Of a DNA stretch of 35,949 nt, positions 16,324 to 24,619 are shown piece after piece. A program made the translations under genes and the position numbers. Location: the NCBI RefSeq assembly GCF_024178315.1, contig NZ_JAMZIK010000152.1:1-35949 (forward strand), in the 5' to 3' direction. The notes beneath the pieces are model-generated. The model worked only from the letters and a program-made list of their open reading frames with translations. It searched no databases and was not told the origin of the DNA. Each line of letters begins with the position of its first letter. Positions within the stretch are counted from its first letter, which is position 1. The stretch comes from Siccirubricoccus soli (lineage in GTDB: Bacteria; Pseudomonadota; Alphaproteobacteria; Acetobacterales; Acetobacteraceae).

Positions 16324-17040
16324 TCAGGCCGAAAGGAAGGCCAGCCGGTCCGCCTCCAGCACCAAGCAGGTCAGCTCCCGCCCGAAGACCGCGCCGGTGT
16401 CGATGCCGATGCGGTTGGCCTTCACCACCGGCCCGCGGCTGGGCGAATGGCCATGCACCACCACGGCACCGAAATCCGCCTCGGAGTTCAGGAAGGCGTG
16501 GCGGATGCGCAGCAAATCGTCCGGCTCCTGCGCCGCCAGCTTCACGCCGGGCCGCACCCCGGCATGGACGAAGAGATAGCCCCCCACCGCATGGGAGAGG
16601 GCGAGGCCGGCGACGAATTCGCGGTGCGCCAGCGGGATGCCCTCGGCCCAGCCGGCGGGGTCGGCATCGGCATCCAGCCCCCAGCTCGCCAGCGCCTCCC
16701 GCCCGCCATGGAAGCGCCAATCGGTGATCGCCGCCCGCTCCCCGGCCAGGGCGTCCAGCATGGTGCGCTCATGGTTGCCCATCAGGTTCACCACGGGCAG
16801 GCCGGGTGCCGGCGGGCCGGCCAGCAGCAGCGCCAGCACCCCGGCGCTGTCCGGGCCGCGATCCACGAAATCGCCGAGATGCACCAGCAGCGGCCGCGCC
16901 ACCGGCCGGGCGGCGAGGTCGGCGGCGATCTGCCGGTGCAGCGCGGCAAGGCGCTCGGCGCAGCCATGCACATCGCCCACGGCATAGACGCGGTGGCCGG
17001 CCGGCAGGCGGCCCGGCGCGGGCTGGAAGGCGGGGCTCAC
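16324..17040 (-). CDS. Calcineurin-like phosphoesterase (PPP/ApaH-type)
   Basis: A 238-aa binuclear-metal phosphatase. The metal-binding blocks are in order: GDVHG (Asp23, His25), GDFVDRG (Asp57, Asp60), GNHE (Asn89, His90), then VHAG and VVHGHSP supplying the remaining histidines. This set fits serine/threonine protein phosphatases and symmetrical Ap4A hydrolases; which of the two is uncertain. It has no signal peptide. Start GTG 17040 overlaps the stop of the upstream binding-protein gene (GTGA), so translation is coupled although the functions look unrelated; further upstream in-frame sequence lies inside that gene. Confidence 0.88.
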   Translation of the reverse strand: MSPAFQPAPGRLPAGHRVYAVGDVHGCAERLAALHRQIAADLAARPVARPLLVHLGDFVDRGPDSAGVLALLLAGPPAPGLPVVNLMGNHERTMLDALAGERAAITDWRFHGGREALASWGLDADADPAGWAEGIPLAHREFVAGLALSHAVGGYLFVHAGVRPGVKLAAQEPDDLLRIRHAFLNSEADFGAVVVHGHSPSRGPVVKANRIGIDTGAVFGRELTCLVLEADRLAFLSA

Positions 17041-18641
17041 TCCGGTCGCAGCCCCATGGCGAGGGTGCGTTCGTCCATCCGCGGCTCGTAGCGCAGCCCC
17101 CGCCGCGCCGCCCAGGCCGCCAGCGGCCGGACCAGCGGGATCACTGGCACATCCTCCGCCGCCAGCCGGAGCGCCTGGCGCAGCATCGCCTCCCGCGCCG
17201 GCGCGGCCTCTGTCGCCATCGCCTGCTCCACCAGCGAATCGAGCGCCGGGTTGCTGTAGCGGCCGAGATTGGCGGAGCCGCGCCGCAGCACGGGATCGTA
17301 GGTGCCGAGGACATGCGAGAGCGGGTTGCTCGCCTCCCCGGTCAGGCTGGTCCAGGAGGCGAGGCGGGCGGCGAAATCGAGATGCATGGAGCGCGCCGTG
17401 TAGCCCGCCCAGGGCAGCGTGACCACCTCGGTCGCCACCCCCACGGCGTCCCACATCCCGGCCACCGCCTGGGCCATGGCGAGGTCGCCGAGATAGCGCC
17501 CCTGCGGCCCGAGCAGCAGCAGGCGAAACCCCTCCGGATAGCCAGCCTCCGCCAGCAGCCGCCGGGCCAGGGCGGGGTCGTGGCGCGGCGGCGCGATCCC
17601 GGGGTCGAAGGAGGGGGTGCCGGGCGGCAGCCATTGCCCCGCCGGCACCGCCGCCCCGCCGAGCACGCGCTCCGCCAGCGCCGCCCGGTCGATGGCATGG
17701 GAGAGGGCAAGGCGCACCCGGCGGTCCCGGAAGGGGTTCGCGGCCAAGGGCCGGCCGAGGCCATCCGTCACCTGCGGCGCCTGGGGGTGGCCGAGGTCGA
17801 GCTGCAGGAACATCAGCCGCAGGCCGGGGGTGACGAAGACGCCGAAGCGCGTGTCGCGCCGGAAGGCGGCGAGGTCGGCGGCCGGCACCTGCTCGATCAA
17901 ATCCGCCGCGCCGCTGCGCAGCGCCGCGGCGCGTGCCGCCTCCTGCGGCAGGACCTTCAGCGTCACCCGCGCCCAGGGCTCGCGCGGGCCGAAATAGTGC
18001 TCGTTCCGCACCAGCTCCGTCCGCTCGTTCGGCAGGTGGGACAGCAGGCGGTAGGGGCCGGTGCCGATGGCGGCGCGGCCGCTGTTGTAATCCTCCGTCG
18101 TCGCCCCCTGGCCGGCATGGCGGGAGACGATGGAGAGGGTGCTGAGCTCGAGCGGCAGCTGGGCATGCGGGCGACGGGTGGTGATGCGGAGGACCAGCGG
18201 CTCCGTCACCTCCACCCGCGCGACCATGCGGAGCAGCCCGCCGAAGCCGCCCGGGCCGTTCGGCACCGCCTTCGCCCGGGCCAGGGAGAAGGCCACGTCC
18301 TCCGCCGTGAAGGGCCTGCCGTCATGCCAGAGGACGCCGGGCACGAGGCGGAACTCCCAGGCATCCTCGCCCACCTGCCGCCACTCCCGCGCGAGGCCCG
18401 GGCGGGGCTGGAAGCGCGCATCCCGCTCCACGAGGCGGGAGAAGACATGCGCGGCGAGCTGGCTGTTGGGGGAAGCATTCAGCACATGCGGATCGACCGA
18501 GCTGGGCGGCACGGCGATGCCGAGCACGACCTCATCCGCCGGGCGCTGCGCCGCCGCGCCCCCCGCCAGCATCGTCAGGCCCAAGGCGGCCCCGATCAGC
18601 GCGCGGATTCGCGGCGCCTGCACCCTGTTCCCCGGCAACAT
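17037..18641 (-). CDS. ABC transporter periplasmic binding protein, family 5
   Basis: A 534-aa solute-binding protein of the dipeptide/oligopeptide/nickel type (SBP_bac_5). Residues 1-31 form a signal peptide (arginines, then a hydrophobic stretch ending GGAAAQ). The mature part shows family landmarks: PHVLNASPNSQLAAHVFSRL, the WEFRLVPGVLWHDGRPFTAEDV segment, GTGPYRL, and RVRLALSHAIDRAAL. It would deliver a peptide or similar ligand to an ABC permease, but no permease or ATPase gene is adjacent, so it is an orphan component here. The start ATG 18641 has only a weak ribosome binding site. The phosphoesterase gene overlaps its stop. Confidence 0.92.
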   Translation of the reverse strand: MLPGNRVQAPRIRALIGAALGLTMLAGGAAAQRPADEVVLGIAVPPSSVDPHVLNASPNSQLAAHVFSRLVERDARFQPRPGLAREWRQVGEDAWEFRLVPGVLWHDGRPFTAEDVAFSLARAKAVPNGPGGFGGLLRMVARVEVTEPLVLRITTRRPHAQLPLELSTLSIVSRHAGQGATTEDYNSGRAAIGTGPYRLLSHLPNERTELVRNEHYFGPREPWARVTLKVLPQEAARAAALRSGAADLIEQVPAADLAAFRRDTRFGVFVTPGLRLMFLQLDLGHPQAPQVTDGLGRPLAANPFRDRRVRLALSHAIDRAALAERVLGGAAVPAGQWLPPGTPSFDPGIAPPRHDPALARRLLAEAGYPEGFRLLLLGPQGRYLGDLAMAQAVAGMWDAVGVATEVVTLPWAGYTARSMHLDFAARLASWTSLTGEASNPLSHVLGTYDPVLRRGSANLGRYSNPALDSLVEQAMATEAAPAREAMLRQALRLAAEDVPVIPLVRPLAAWAARRGLRYEPRMDERTLAMGLRPE

Positions 18642-18764
18642 GTTCCGCGCAGCGTTGCGCCGCCGTCACCCGAAGGCAAGCCCCGATGCCGTGACGCGGC
18701 GGGGGTTCTGGCCAAGCGCCGGCGGCCATGCCAGGACTCTCCGTGCAGGAGTTGGGAGGAGCGC

Positions 18765-19223
18765 ATGCTCGAAGTGGAGAATGTCACGGCGCTGAAGGCC
18801 TATGTCGGCAAGAAGCTCGGCAGCAGCGACTGGCTGGTGGTGGACCAGAAGATGATCGACCAGTTCGCCGAGGCGACGGGCGACCATCAATGGATCCACA
18901 TCGATGTGGAGCGGGCGAAGAAGGAGATGCCGGGCGGCAAGACCATCGCCCATGGCTATCTGACGCTCTCCCTGCTGCCGAAGCTGAATCAGGGCATCTT
19001 CAAGATCACCAAGCGCAAGCGCGGGGTGAATTACGGCTCGAACAAGGTCCGCTTCACGGCGCCGGTGCCGGCCGGCTCGCGGGTGCGCGGGCACCTGACG
19101 CTGAAGAACATCGAGGACCTTGGCAATGGCTGCTCGCGCCTGACCATGGAGGCGTCCGTGGAGGTGGAGGGCAACGAGCGGCCGGCGCTGGTCGCGGAGA
19201 CGCTGTCGCTGGTTTACGAATGA
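18765..19223 (+). CDS. MaoC-family (R)-specific enoyl-CoA hydratase-like protein
   Basis: A 152-aa hot-dog-fold protein. The hydratase signature FAEATGDHQWIHID holds the catalytic pair Asp40 and His45; AHGYLTLSLLPKL forms the central helix. Such enzymes hydrate trans-2-enoyl-CoA to (R)-3-hydroxyacyl-CoA, sometimes supplying polyhydroxyalkanoate synthesis; the near relatives include NodN-like proteins. The ATG at 18765 has GGGAGGA 4-6 bases upstream, and the long open frame to its left is antisense to the binding-protein gene. It is followed by palindromes and then by the argininosuccinate-lyase-like gene on the same strand. No substrate can be read from context. Confidence 0.9.
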   Translation: MLEVENVTALKAYVGKKLGSSDWLVVDQKMIDQFAEATGDHQWIHIDVERAKKEMPGGKTIAHGYLTLSLLPKLNQGIFKITKRKRGVNYGSNKVRFTAPVPAGSRVRGHLTLKNIEDLGNGCSRLTMEASVEVEGNERPALVAETLSLVYE

Positions 19224-19248
19224 GGCAGGGGCGCCGGCCCTGACGCTG

Positions 19249-19317
19249 GCAGAGGGCTCTGCCCTCTGCGCTCCCGCCGGGGCCAGGACCTGGCCCCGGA
19301 CCCCGGACGGAGTCCGG
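19249..19317. repeat. Three consecutive palindromes between MaoC and lyase genes
   Basis: GCAGAGGGC (19249-19257), TCT, GCCCTCTGC (19261-19269); CCGGGGCCAGG (19277-19287), A, CCTGGCCCCGG (19289-19299); and CCGGAC (19303-19308), GGA, GTCCGG (19312-19317), all perfect. The middle element is identical to 10883-10905. The array starts 26 bases after the MaoC stop and may terminate or process that transcript. Confidence 0.8.
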
Positions 19318-19378
19318 CTGGCCGAACTGCCCAGCTCCGCCTAGCCTGACCGCAAGGCACGAGGGGGAGGACGCCGTG

Positions 19379-20884
19379 ATGGCCGAGGCTGGCAATCTGC
19401 GCGAGCGGGTGAAGGAACCGCCCTCCCCGCTGCTGGTGGAAAGCTACTACCGCGGCGCCGTCGCCCGCGCCCAGGCGCTGGTCTTCGACCATGAGATGTG
19501 GGCGCATCTGGCGCATGGGCTGATGCTGGAACGCCAGGGCGTCGTGGCGCGGCCGGCGATCGCCGCCTGCCTGGCGGAAGTACTGGCCATGGCGGAGGCG
19601 GGGCCGGAGAGCGTGCCGGTCGATCACCGGCAGGAGGATCTCTATTCCTATGTGGAGCGGCGGATCATCGCCGCCCTCGGCCCGGATGTCGGCGGGCGGC
19701 TGCATACCGGGCGCAGCCGCAACGACCTGAACGCCACCACCTGGCGCATGGCGCTGCGCTCGGCGCTGATCGAGGTGCAGCGCGGGGTGCTGGCGCTGCG
19801 CGCGACGCTGCTGCGCCTCGCCGAGCAGCATGCCGGCACGGTGATGCCAGGCTACACCCATGGCCAGCACGCCCAGCCCATCACCTTCGGCTACTGGCTG
19901 CTGGCCGCGGCCGATGTGCTGGCGCGGGACCAGAAGCGCCTGGCCGGCGCCTTCGCCCATGCCGATCTCTGCCCGCTCGGCGCCGGGGCGCTGGCCACCA
20001 CCGCCTTCCCGCTGGACCGGGCTTACACAGCGGCGCTGCTCGGCTTCGCCGCGCCGCTCGACAGCGCCTATGACGCCGTCTCCTCCCGCGACGATGCGCT
20101 GGAGGCGGCCGCCGCCATGGCGCTGCTGATGACCTTCCTTTCCCGCCTCGCCACCGACCTGATGGCCTGGGGGAGCTGGGAATACGGCTTCCTGGAACTG
20201 GCGGACCGGCACAGCGCCGTCTCCTCCATCATGCCGCAGAAGAAGAATCCGGTGGCGCTGGAGCATGCGAAGGCCGCGGCGGCGATGGTGACCGGTTCGC
20301 TCGGCGCGGCGCTGGCGATGACGAAGAACACCGGCTTCGCCGATGTGAACGACGCGGTGACGGCGGTGAACGAGCCGGTGCTGGACGCCGCCGCCCGCAC
20401 CCGCCGGATCCTCGCGCTGCTCGAGGAGGTCTTCGCCGGCCTCACGCTCCGCCCCGCCCGCATGGCCCAGGCGGCGGCGGAGGGCTTCGGCACCGCGACG
20501 GAGCTGGCCGATGTAATCGTGCGGGAGAGCGGCCTCTCCTTCCGCCAGGCGCATGGCATCGTCGCCACGGTGGTGCGACAGGCGCTGGAGCAGGGGCGCG
20601 CGGCCGGCAGCATCACCGGGGCGGAGCTGGACGCGGCGGCAGAAGCCGCCGGCATCGCCCCGCCGCGCCTGGCGCCGGCGCTGGTGGCGGCGGCGCTGGA
20701 CCCGGCGGGAAACATCGCCGGGCGCCGCGTGCCGGGCGGGCCGGCGCCGGAGGCGATGGCCCCCGCCCTGGCCGCCCGACGCACCGCCTGGGCGGCGGAA
20801 AGCGCGACGCTGCAGGCGGTGGAAGGGCGGTTGGCCGCGGCGCGGCAGAGCTGCTTCGCCGCTGCCCGGGCGCTGGTGGGCTGA
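19379..20884 (+). CDS. Argininosuccinate lyase-like member of the fumarase/aspartase superfamily
   Basis: A 501-aa lyase that should cleave a C-N bond and release fumarate. It has the superfamily signature SSIMPQKKNP (282-291) on the catalytic serine loop, TGRSRND (110-116), and PGYTH with His161. Key argininosuccinate-lyase features differ: the N-terminal WGGRF motif is missing, the EDIH motif reads EDLYSYVE, and the LQRAQP motif reads GQHAQP. A different amino-succinate substrate (as in EDDS lyase, an ASL relative) is therefore plausible. ATG 19379 is preferred over GTG 19376 because GGAGG lies 8 bases before it. No arginine-biosynthesis gene is nearby. Confidence 0.85.
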   Translation: MAEAGNLRERVKEPPSPLLVESYYRGAVARAQALVFDHEMWAHLAHGLMLERQGVVARPAIAACLAEVLAMAEAGPESVPVDHRQEDLYSYVERRIIAALGPDVGGRLHTGRSRNDLNATTWRMALRSALIEVQRGVLALRATLLRLAEQHAGTVMPGYTHGQHAQPITFGYWLLAAADVLARDQKRLAGAFAHADLCPLGAGALATTAFPLDRAYTAALLGFAAPLDSAYDAVSSRDDALEAAAAMALLMTFLSRLATDLMAWGSWEYGFLELADRHSAVSSIMPQKKNPVALEHAKAAAAMVTGSLGAALAMTKNTGFADVNDAVTAVNEPVLDAAARTRRILALLEEVFAGLTLRPARMAQAAAEGFGTATELADVIVRESGLSFRQAHGIVATVVRQALEQGRAAGSITGAELDAAAEAAGIAPPRLAPALVAAALDPAGNIAGRRVPGGPAPEAMAPALAARRTAWAAESATLQAVEGRLAAARQSCFAAARALVG

Positions 20885-21029
20885 GGCCCTGCCCGGGCGC
20901 GCTGCGCCACCGGACCATCGGCACCCGTCGATCCGCCATGGGCAGGCGGCGTCGCAGTGGTTCGATACGGGAATGCCGCTTTGCAGGGGCGGTGCGGCTG
21001 CCTATCTCCGGGGGCGGAGGTTCACTGCC

Positions 21030-21380
21030 ATGACCACCCGCAAGGCCTGGCTTCTCGGTGCCGCGTTCCTCGGGCTCGGCGTGCTGACCCTGCCGCAGCC
21101 GGCCGCGGCCCGTCACTGGCATGGCGGCCCGCATGTCGGCGTCGGCTTCTATGTCGGCCCGCCGGCCTATTGGGGGCCGCGCTGGTATCCGCCGCCGGTG
21201 GCCTATTACGTGCCGCCGCCGATCTATTACGCGCCGCCCCCGGTGATCTACACGCCGGCGCCCGGCACCACTTGGCCGGGCGGCCAGCCCTATATCCCGG
21301 GCTATGTGCCGATCACCCCGGCCAGCCCGCCGCCGGCGGTGACGCCGCCCATCGCCGCGCCGGCGCGGCCGACGCGGTAG
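21030..21380 (+). CDS. Small secreted Pro/Tyr-rich hypothetical protein
   Basis: A 116-aa protein with a clear signal peptide (TRKAWLLGAAFLGLGVLTL, cleavage near AAA-R) and a mature part made of low-complexity Pro-Tyr-Trp-Gly segments such as VAYYVPPPIYYAPPPVIY. Such proline-tyrosine repeats are common in small envelope proteins of alphaproteobacteria; no function is known to me. ATG 21030 has GGAGG 9 bases upstream. A poor promoter-like pair, TTGCAG and TATCTC 17 bases apart, lies about 25-50 bases upstream. It is a single gene, convergent with the TctC gene. Confidence 0.75.
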   Translation: MTTRKAWLLGAAFLGLGVLTLPQPAAARHWHGGPHVGVGFYVGPPAYWGPRWYPPPVAYYVPPPIYYAPPPVIYTPAPGTTWPGGQPYIPGYVPITPASPPPAVTPPIAAPARPTR

Positions 21381-21399
21381 GGCCGGCCAGGCATGGATG

Positions 21400-21426
21400 A
21401 GGCGACGTCAGGCACGGGCGTCGCCT
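21400..21426. terminator. Hairpin after the Pro/Tyr-rich gene
   Basis: AGGCGACG (21400-21407) pairs with CGTCGCCT (21419-21426) around an 11-base loop, 19 bases past the stop of the upstream gene. No T-run follows, so this is only a possible terminator. Confidence 0.35.
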
Positions 21427-21521
21427 GCCGGGACGCCGGGTGGCGCCGCAGGTCGCAATGCGCCGCGCCGGCCCGGTGATGCGCCCGCACGGGACTGCCC
21501 GCTTGCAGCTTGATCCCTGAC

Positions 21522-21540
21522 GGGCCGGAGCCGCCGGCCC
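21522..21540 (-). terminator. Hairpin directly after the TctC gene
   Basis: GGGCCGG (21522-21528) pairs with CCGGCCC (21534-21540) around AGCCG. On the minus strand it begins six bases after the TAG of the TctC gene, which is the last gene of the minus-strand run, as expected for a terminator, though without a T-run. Confidence 0.45.
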
Positions 21541-21546
21541 TCGTTG

Positions 21547-22557
21547 CTATTCCAGCCGGATATCCGCCCGCCGGATCACCTCCCGATATCGGGCGATATC
21601 GGCATTCAGCACCGTGGCCGCCTGGCCGGGCGAGCCGCCGGCCGGGCCGAAGCCGGATTCCACCAGCTTCGCCCGGAAGGCCGGATCGGCGAAGGCGGCG
21701 TTCACCGCCTGGGCCCAGCGCTGCGCCACCCCCTCCGGCAGCCCGGCCGGGCCGAACAGCATGTACCAGAGGTCGATGTCGTACTCCGGCAGCCCGGATT
21801 CGATCATCGTCGGCACCTCCGGCAATTGGTCGGAGCGGGCGCGGGTCGTCACCGCCAGGGCGCGCAGCCGGTTCTGCCGGATATGCGGCAGCACGGTGGA
21901 GAGCGTGTCGAAATTGACGTTCACCACCCCCGCCGTCAGGTCGATGGTCGCCGGCCCGCTGCCGCGATAGGGCACATGGGTCAGCTGCGTCCCGGTGCCC
22001 AGCATGAACAGCGCCGCCGCCATGTGCTGGCTGGTGCCGACTCCATTGCTGGCATGGTTCAGCACGCCCGGCTGCGCCTTCGCCAGCGCGACGAATTCGG
22101 CGACGCTGCGGGCGGGCGAGGTCGCCGGCACCACCATCACCAGCGGCACGCTCGCCACCTGCGCCAGCGGCGTCACGTCCCGCTGCGGGTCGAAGGGCGG
22201 GTTGCGCATGGCCAGCGGCACCTGGACGTTGTTGGAAAGGGTGCCGAGCGTCACCGTATGCCCATCCGGCCGCGCCCGCGCCGCGGCGACCACGGCAATG
22301 GTGCCGCCGCCGCCGGTGCGGTTCTCCACCGCCACGGGCTGGCCGAGCTCCTCCGAGAGCTTCGGCGCGATCAGCCGCGCCAGGATGTCGGTTCCGCCGC
22401 CCGGGGCGAAGCCGACCAGCATGGTGATGGGGCGCGAGGGAAAGGGCGCCTCCTGCGCCGCCGTCCCGAAGGGCAGCAGCGAGCAGGCGAGCAAGATCCC
22501 GCCCAGGTGGGTCTTCAAAAGGGATCGGCGAGGGCTGCCGTGTTCCTGCCGGAACAT
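21547..22557 (-). CDS. Tripartite tricarboxylate transporter binding protein (TctC/Bug family)
   Basis: A 336-aa periplasmic binding protein for carboxylates. The mature start FPSRPITMLVGFAPGGGTDILARLIAP is the classic Bug-family first strand and ligand loop; NRTGGGGTIA and THVPYRGSGPA are the other binding segments. The start is debatable. ATG 22557 gives a twin-arginine-like signal (PRRSLLK, then a hydrophobic stretch to GTAAQ) of normal length. ATG 22629 has a better Shine-Dalgarno (GGGAGG, 8 bases) but adds 24 unusual residues. The two membrane subunits TctA and TctB are not in the window, which is usual for this over-represented family. It is downstream of the Ldh-type gene. Confidence 0.88.
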   Translation of the reverse strand: MFRQEHGSPRRSLLKTHLGGILLACSLLPFGTAAQEAPFPSRPITMLVGFAPGGGTDILARLIAPKLSEELGQPVAVENRTGGGGTIAVVAAARARPDGHTVTLGTLSNNVQVPLAMRNPPFDPQRDVTPLAQVASVPLVMVVPATSPARSVAEFVALAKAQPGVLNHASNGVGTSQHMAAALFMLGTGTQLTHVPYRGSGPATIDLTAGVVNVNFDTLSTVLPHIRQNRLRALAVTTRARSDQLPEVPTMIESGLPEYDIDLWYMLFGPAGLPEGVAQRWAQAVNAAFADPAFRAKLVESGFGPAGGSPGQAATVLNADIARYREVIRRADIRLE

Positions 22558-22672
22558 GGCTGCCACCGGGGCAAGCCGGCCTCGCCAGGACACGCCGCGG
22601 ACCCCTTCGGGGCAGGCTCTCAGCCGCATTCGGACATCCTCCCGTTTTGCCGCCATCCTGCGGCAGCCAGGC

Positions 22673-23725
22673 TCAGCCGAACAGGGGCGTCACGCCGAGT
22701 TCCCCCGCCAGCCCGTCCAGCGTGGCGCGCAGCGGCGGAGGGATGGGGATGCCCTCCGCCGCGCGGCGGGTGCGGGTGGCGTGGCTCTGCTCGCCGGGCA
22801 GGAAGATGCGGTCCACGCCGGGCAGGCGCTGGCTGCCGCGCAGCTCTCGCGCCAACGCATCCACCCGGGCGCGGAAGGCCGCCGGGTCGCCGAAGGCGGC
22901 GATGTCGATGGCGAGGATCGCCTGGCCGGTATTGGTCACGCTGGTGTCGTCGGCGTTGAAGTCCACGACGTCGCGGCCCATCGCCGCGCCGTTCAGCGTG
23001 CCGGCCAGCAGGCCGAAGATCAGCGCGAGGCCATAGCCCTTGTAGCCGCCGATCGGCAGCAGCAGCCCCTCACTGGCGCGCTTCGGGTCCAGCAGGGGCT
23101 GGCCCAGCTTGTCGATCATCCAGCCTTCCGGCATCGCCTCGCCGCGCTGGGCCTTCACCTTCACCTTGCCATAGGCGGCGACGGTGGTGGCCATGTCCAG
23201 CACGATGGGCGGTTCGTGTTCCGTGGGCACGGCCACGGCGATGGGGTTGGTGGAGAGCAGCAGTTCCAGCCCGCCCCAGGGCGGCAGATGGTTGGCGCTG
23301 CCGACGGCGAGGTAGAGGCCGATCATCCCCGCCGCCATGGGCATGCGGGCATAGAGGCTGGCCGGGCCGGCATGGTTGCCCATGCGCACGCCGCACCAGG
23401 CGACGCCCTGGGTGCGGGCCTTGGCGATGGCGGTCTCGGCCGCCAGCGTCACGGCGAGGTGGCCGAGGCCGTTATCGCCATCGATGAGGGCGGCGGCGGG
23501 GCGTTCCTCGATGATGCGCGGCTTCGCCTTCGGGTTCATCCCGCCGGCGCGGATGCGGCGGATGTATTGCGGCAGGCGGAAGACGCCATGGCCATCGGCG
23601 CCAATGAGATCGGCCTCGGCCATCAGGCCGGCGACGGTGGCGGCATCGGACGCGGGTACGCCGGCGGCGGTGGTGCAGCGGGCGATGAAGGCGCGGAGCG
23701 TCTCCGCAGAAACCATCTCGGACAT
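22673..23725 (-). CDS. Ldh/MDH2-family NAD(P)-dependent oxidoreductase
   Basis: A 350-aa member of the malate/L-lactate/ureidoglycolate dehydrogenase family (a fold distinct from the classic LDH). Family markers: DGHGVFRLPQYIRRI with catalytic His46, GNHAGPASLYA, STNPIAVAVP and the GYKGYGLALIFGLLAG segment. It reduces or oxidises a 2-hydroxy acid with NAD(P); the substrate is not deducible. ATG 23725 has GAGGAGGG about 5 bases upstream. Just before that ribosome binding site is a 10-bp hairpin (23739-23761), which could affect translation. It lies between a membrane protein and a TctC binding protein on the same strand, so a carboxylate substrate imported by TctC is a reasonable guess. Confidence 0.9.
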   Translation of the reverse strand: MSEMVSAETLRAFIARCTTAAGVPASDAATVAGLMAEADLIGADGHGVFRLPQYIRRIRAGGMNPKAKPRIIEERPAAALIDGDNGLGHLAVTLAAETAIAKARTQGVAWCGVRMGNHAGPASLYARMPMAAGMIGLYLAVGSANHLPPWGGLELLLSTNPIAVAVPTEHEPPIVLDMATTVAAYGKVKVKAQRGEAMPEGWMIDKLGQPLLDPKRASEGLLLPIGGYKGYGLALIFGLLAGTLNGAAMGRDVVDFNADDTSVTNTGQAILAIDIAAFGDPAAFRARVDALARELRGSQRLPGVDRIFLPGEQSHATRTRRAAEGIPIPPPLRATLDGLAGELGVTPLFG

Positions 23726-23738
23726 CCAACCCTCCTCA

Positions 23739-23794
23739 CGAGGGGGGCTTTGCCCCCCTCGCGCTCCCCCCACCAAAGGCCGAAAGGCCTTTGG
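23739..23794. repeat. Two hairpins in the gap upstream of the Ldh-type gene
   Basis: CGAGGGGGGC (23739-23748), TTT, GCCCCCCTCG (23752-23761) is a perfect 10-bp stem of the GGGGGC-nnn-GCCCCC family. CCAAAGGCC (23773-23781), GAAA, GGCCTTTGG (23786-23794) is a perfect 9-bp stem. They lie between the membrane-protein stop and the Ldh-type start (both minus strand), and could terminate, process or attenuate the operon. Confidence 0.75.
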
Positions 23795-23803
23795 AAACCT
23801 TGT

Positions 23804-24199
23804 TTACGCAGGCTGCGCCGCGGCGGCCTGCAGGCCACGATATTCGAGCATGGCCAGGAGGGCGACGAAAAGCGCCTGGACGACGAGGAAGATCTCGCCC
23901 AGCAAGTTTGGAGCAACCCAGCCCAGGGGCAGCAGCAGCAGGCTGTCGAGCGCCCAGAGGGCATTGCCCAGGATGACCACCCAGAGCAGCCAGCGGGGCA
24001 GCGCGCTGCGGCTCGCCATCCAGGCCAGGGCGGCGCCGGCCAGCAGCAGGAACAACCCGCTCTCGCGCAGCAGCGCGATGGGCAGGTGCAGGAAGCCACC
24101 AAGCGGCCCGGCGAAGCCCGCCAGCAGCAGCCCCATGCCGAGACAGGAGGCGGCATCCAGCCACAGCACGCGGCGGAGGAAGGCGGAGAGGATGAGCAT
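23804..24199 (-). CDS. Small membrane protein with four predicted helices
   Basis: About 131 aa and almost wholly hydrophobic, with four likely transmembrane helices (around LDAASCLGMGLLLAGFAG, SGLFLLLAGAALAWM, LLWVVILGNALWALDSLLLL, EIFLVVQALFVALLAMLEY). I recognise no family with certainty; the layout is that of small uncharacterised integral membrane proteins. ATG 24199 is preferred; a GTG at 24208 overlapping the stop of the SnoaL-like gene is the alternative, and either way the two genes are translationally coupled. That coupling suggests the pair functions together. Confidence 0.7.
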   Translation of the reverse strand: MLILSAFLRRVLWLDAASCLGMGLLLAGFAGPLGGFLHLPIALLRESGLFLLLAGAALAWMASRSALPRWLLWVVILGNALWALDSLLLLPLGWVAPNLLGEIFLVVQALFVALLAMLEYRGLQAAAAQPA

Positions 24200-24204
24200 G
24201 GCCC

Positions 24205-24570
24205 TCACCCCTTCGGCGCGAAATCGATGAAGCCGAGCACGGAGGCGAAGCGGCCATCCGCCGCCAGCAGCCCGATATCGGTGCCGCCCGCCAGCGCCTC
24301 CCCGCCCGCGGGCCCCAGCGCCCAGGCGAAGCGCAACCGGTCGTGATGCGCATCCGCCCCGCCGCGGCGGCTGAAGGCAAGGCCGGGGAACTGAAGCTGC
24401 GCCCCCTCGATGAGGGCGGCGATGCCGTCCTGGCCCTCCGCCGCGTGCAGCGGGTCCAGATAGGTCGCGCCCTCGGCGAAGGTCTCGGCGATCAGAGCGC
24501 GGCGGCGGACGGGATCGGCCTCGTTCCAGCAGGCGATGTAGCGGTCGATCAGCGCGTCATGCGTGGACAT
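24205..24570 (-). CDS. SnoaL/NTF2-like small protein
   Basis: A 121-aa protein of the NTF2-like fold: N-terminal helix IDRYIACWNEADPVRRRALI, then AEGATYLDPLHAAEGQDGIAALI and a C-terminal beta-sheet ending ASVLGFIDFAPKG. Members are isomerases, hydrolases or binding proteins, so no reaction can be named. ATG 24570 has GAGGAG about 8 bases upstream. It follows the CoA transferase by 49 bases and overlaps or nearly overlaps the membrane-protein gene. Cytoplasmic, without signal peptide. Confidence 0.78.
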   Translation of the reverse strand: MSTHDALIDRYIACWNEADPVRRRALIAETFAEGATYLDPLHAAEGQDGIAALIEGAQLQFPGLAFSRRGGADAHHDRLRFAWALGPAGGEALAGGTDIGLLAADGRFASVLGFIDFAPKG

Positions 24571-24619
24571 GGGGTTTCTCCTCGGTGGGCGGCGGGAACA
24601 CCTCGCCGCTGCCGGGAGA

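Noticed and set aside
16806-18764. Long plus-strand open frame running into the MaoC gene
   Set aside because: It is antisense to the ABC binding-protein and phosphoesterase genes; MaoC homology and a strong ribosome site begin at 18765.
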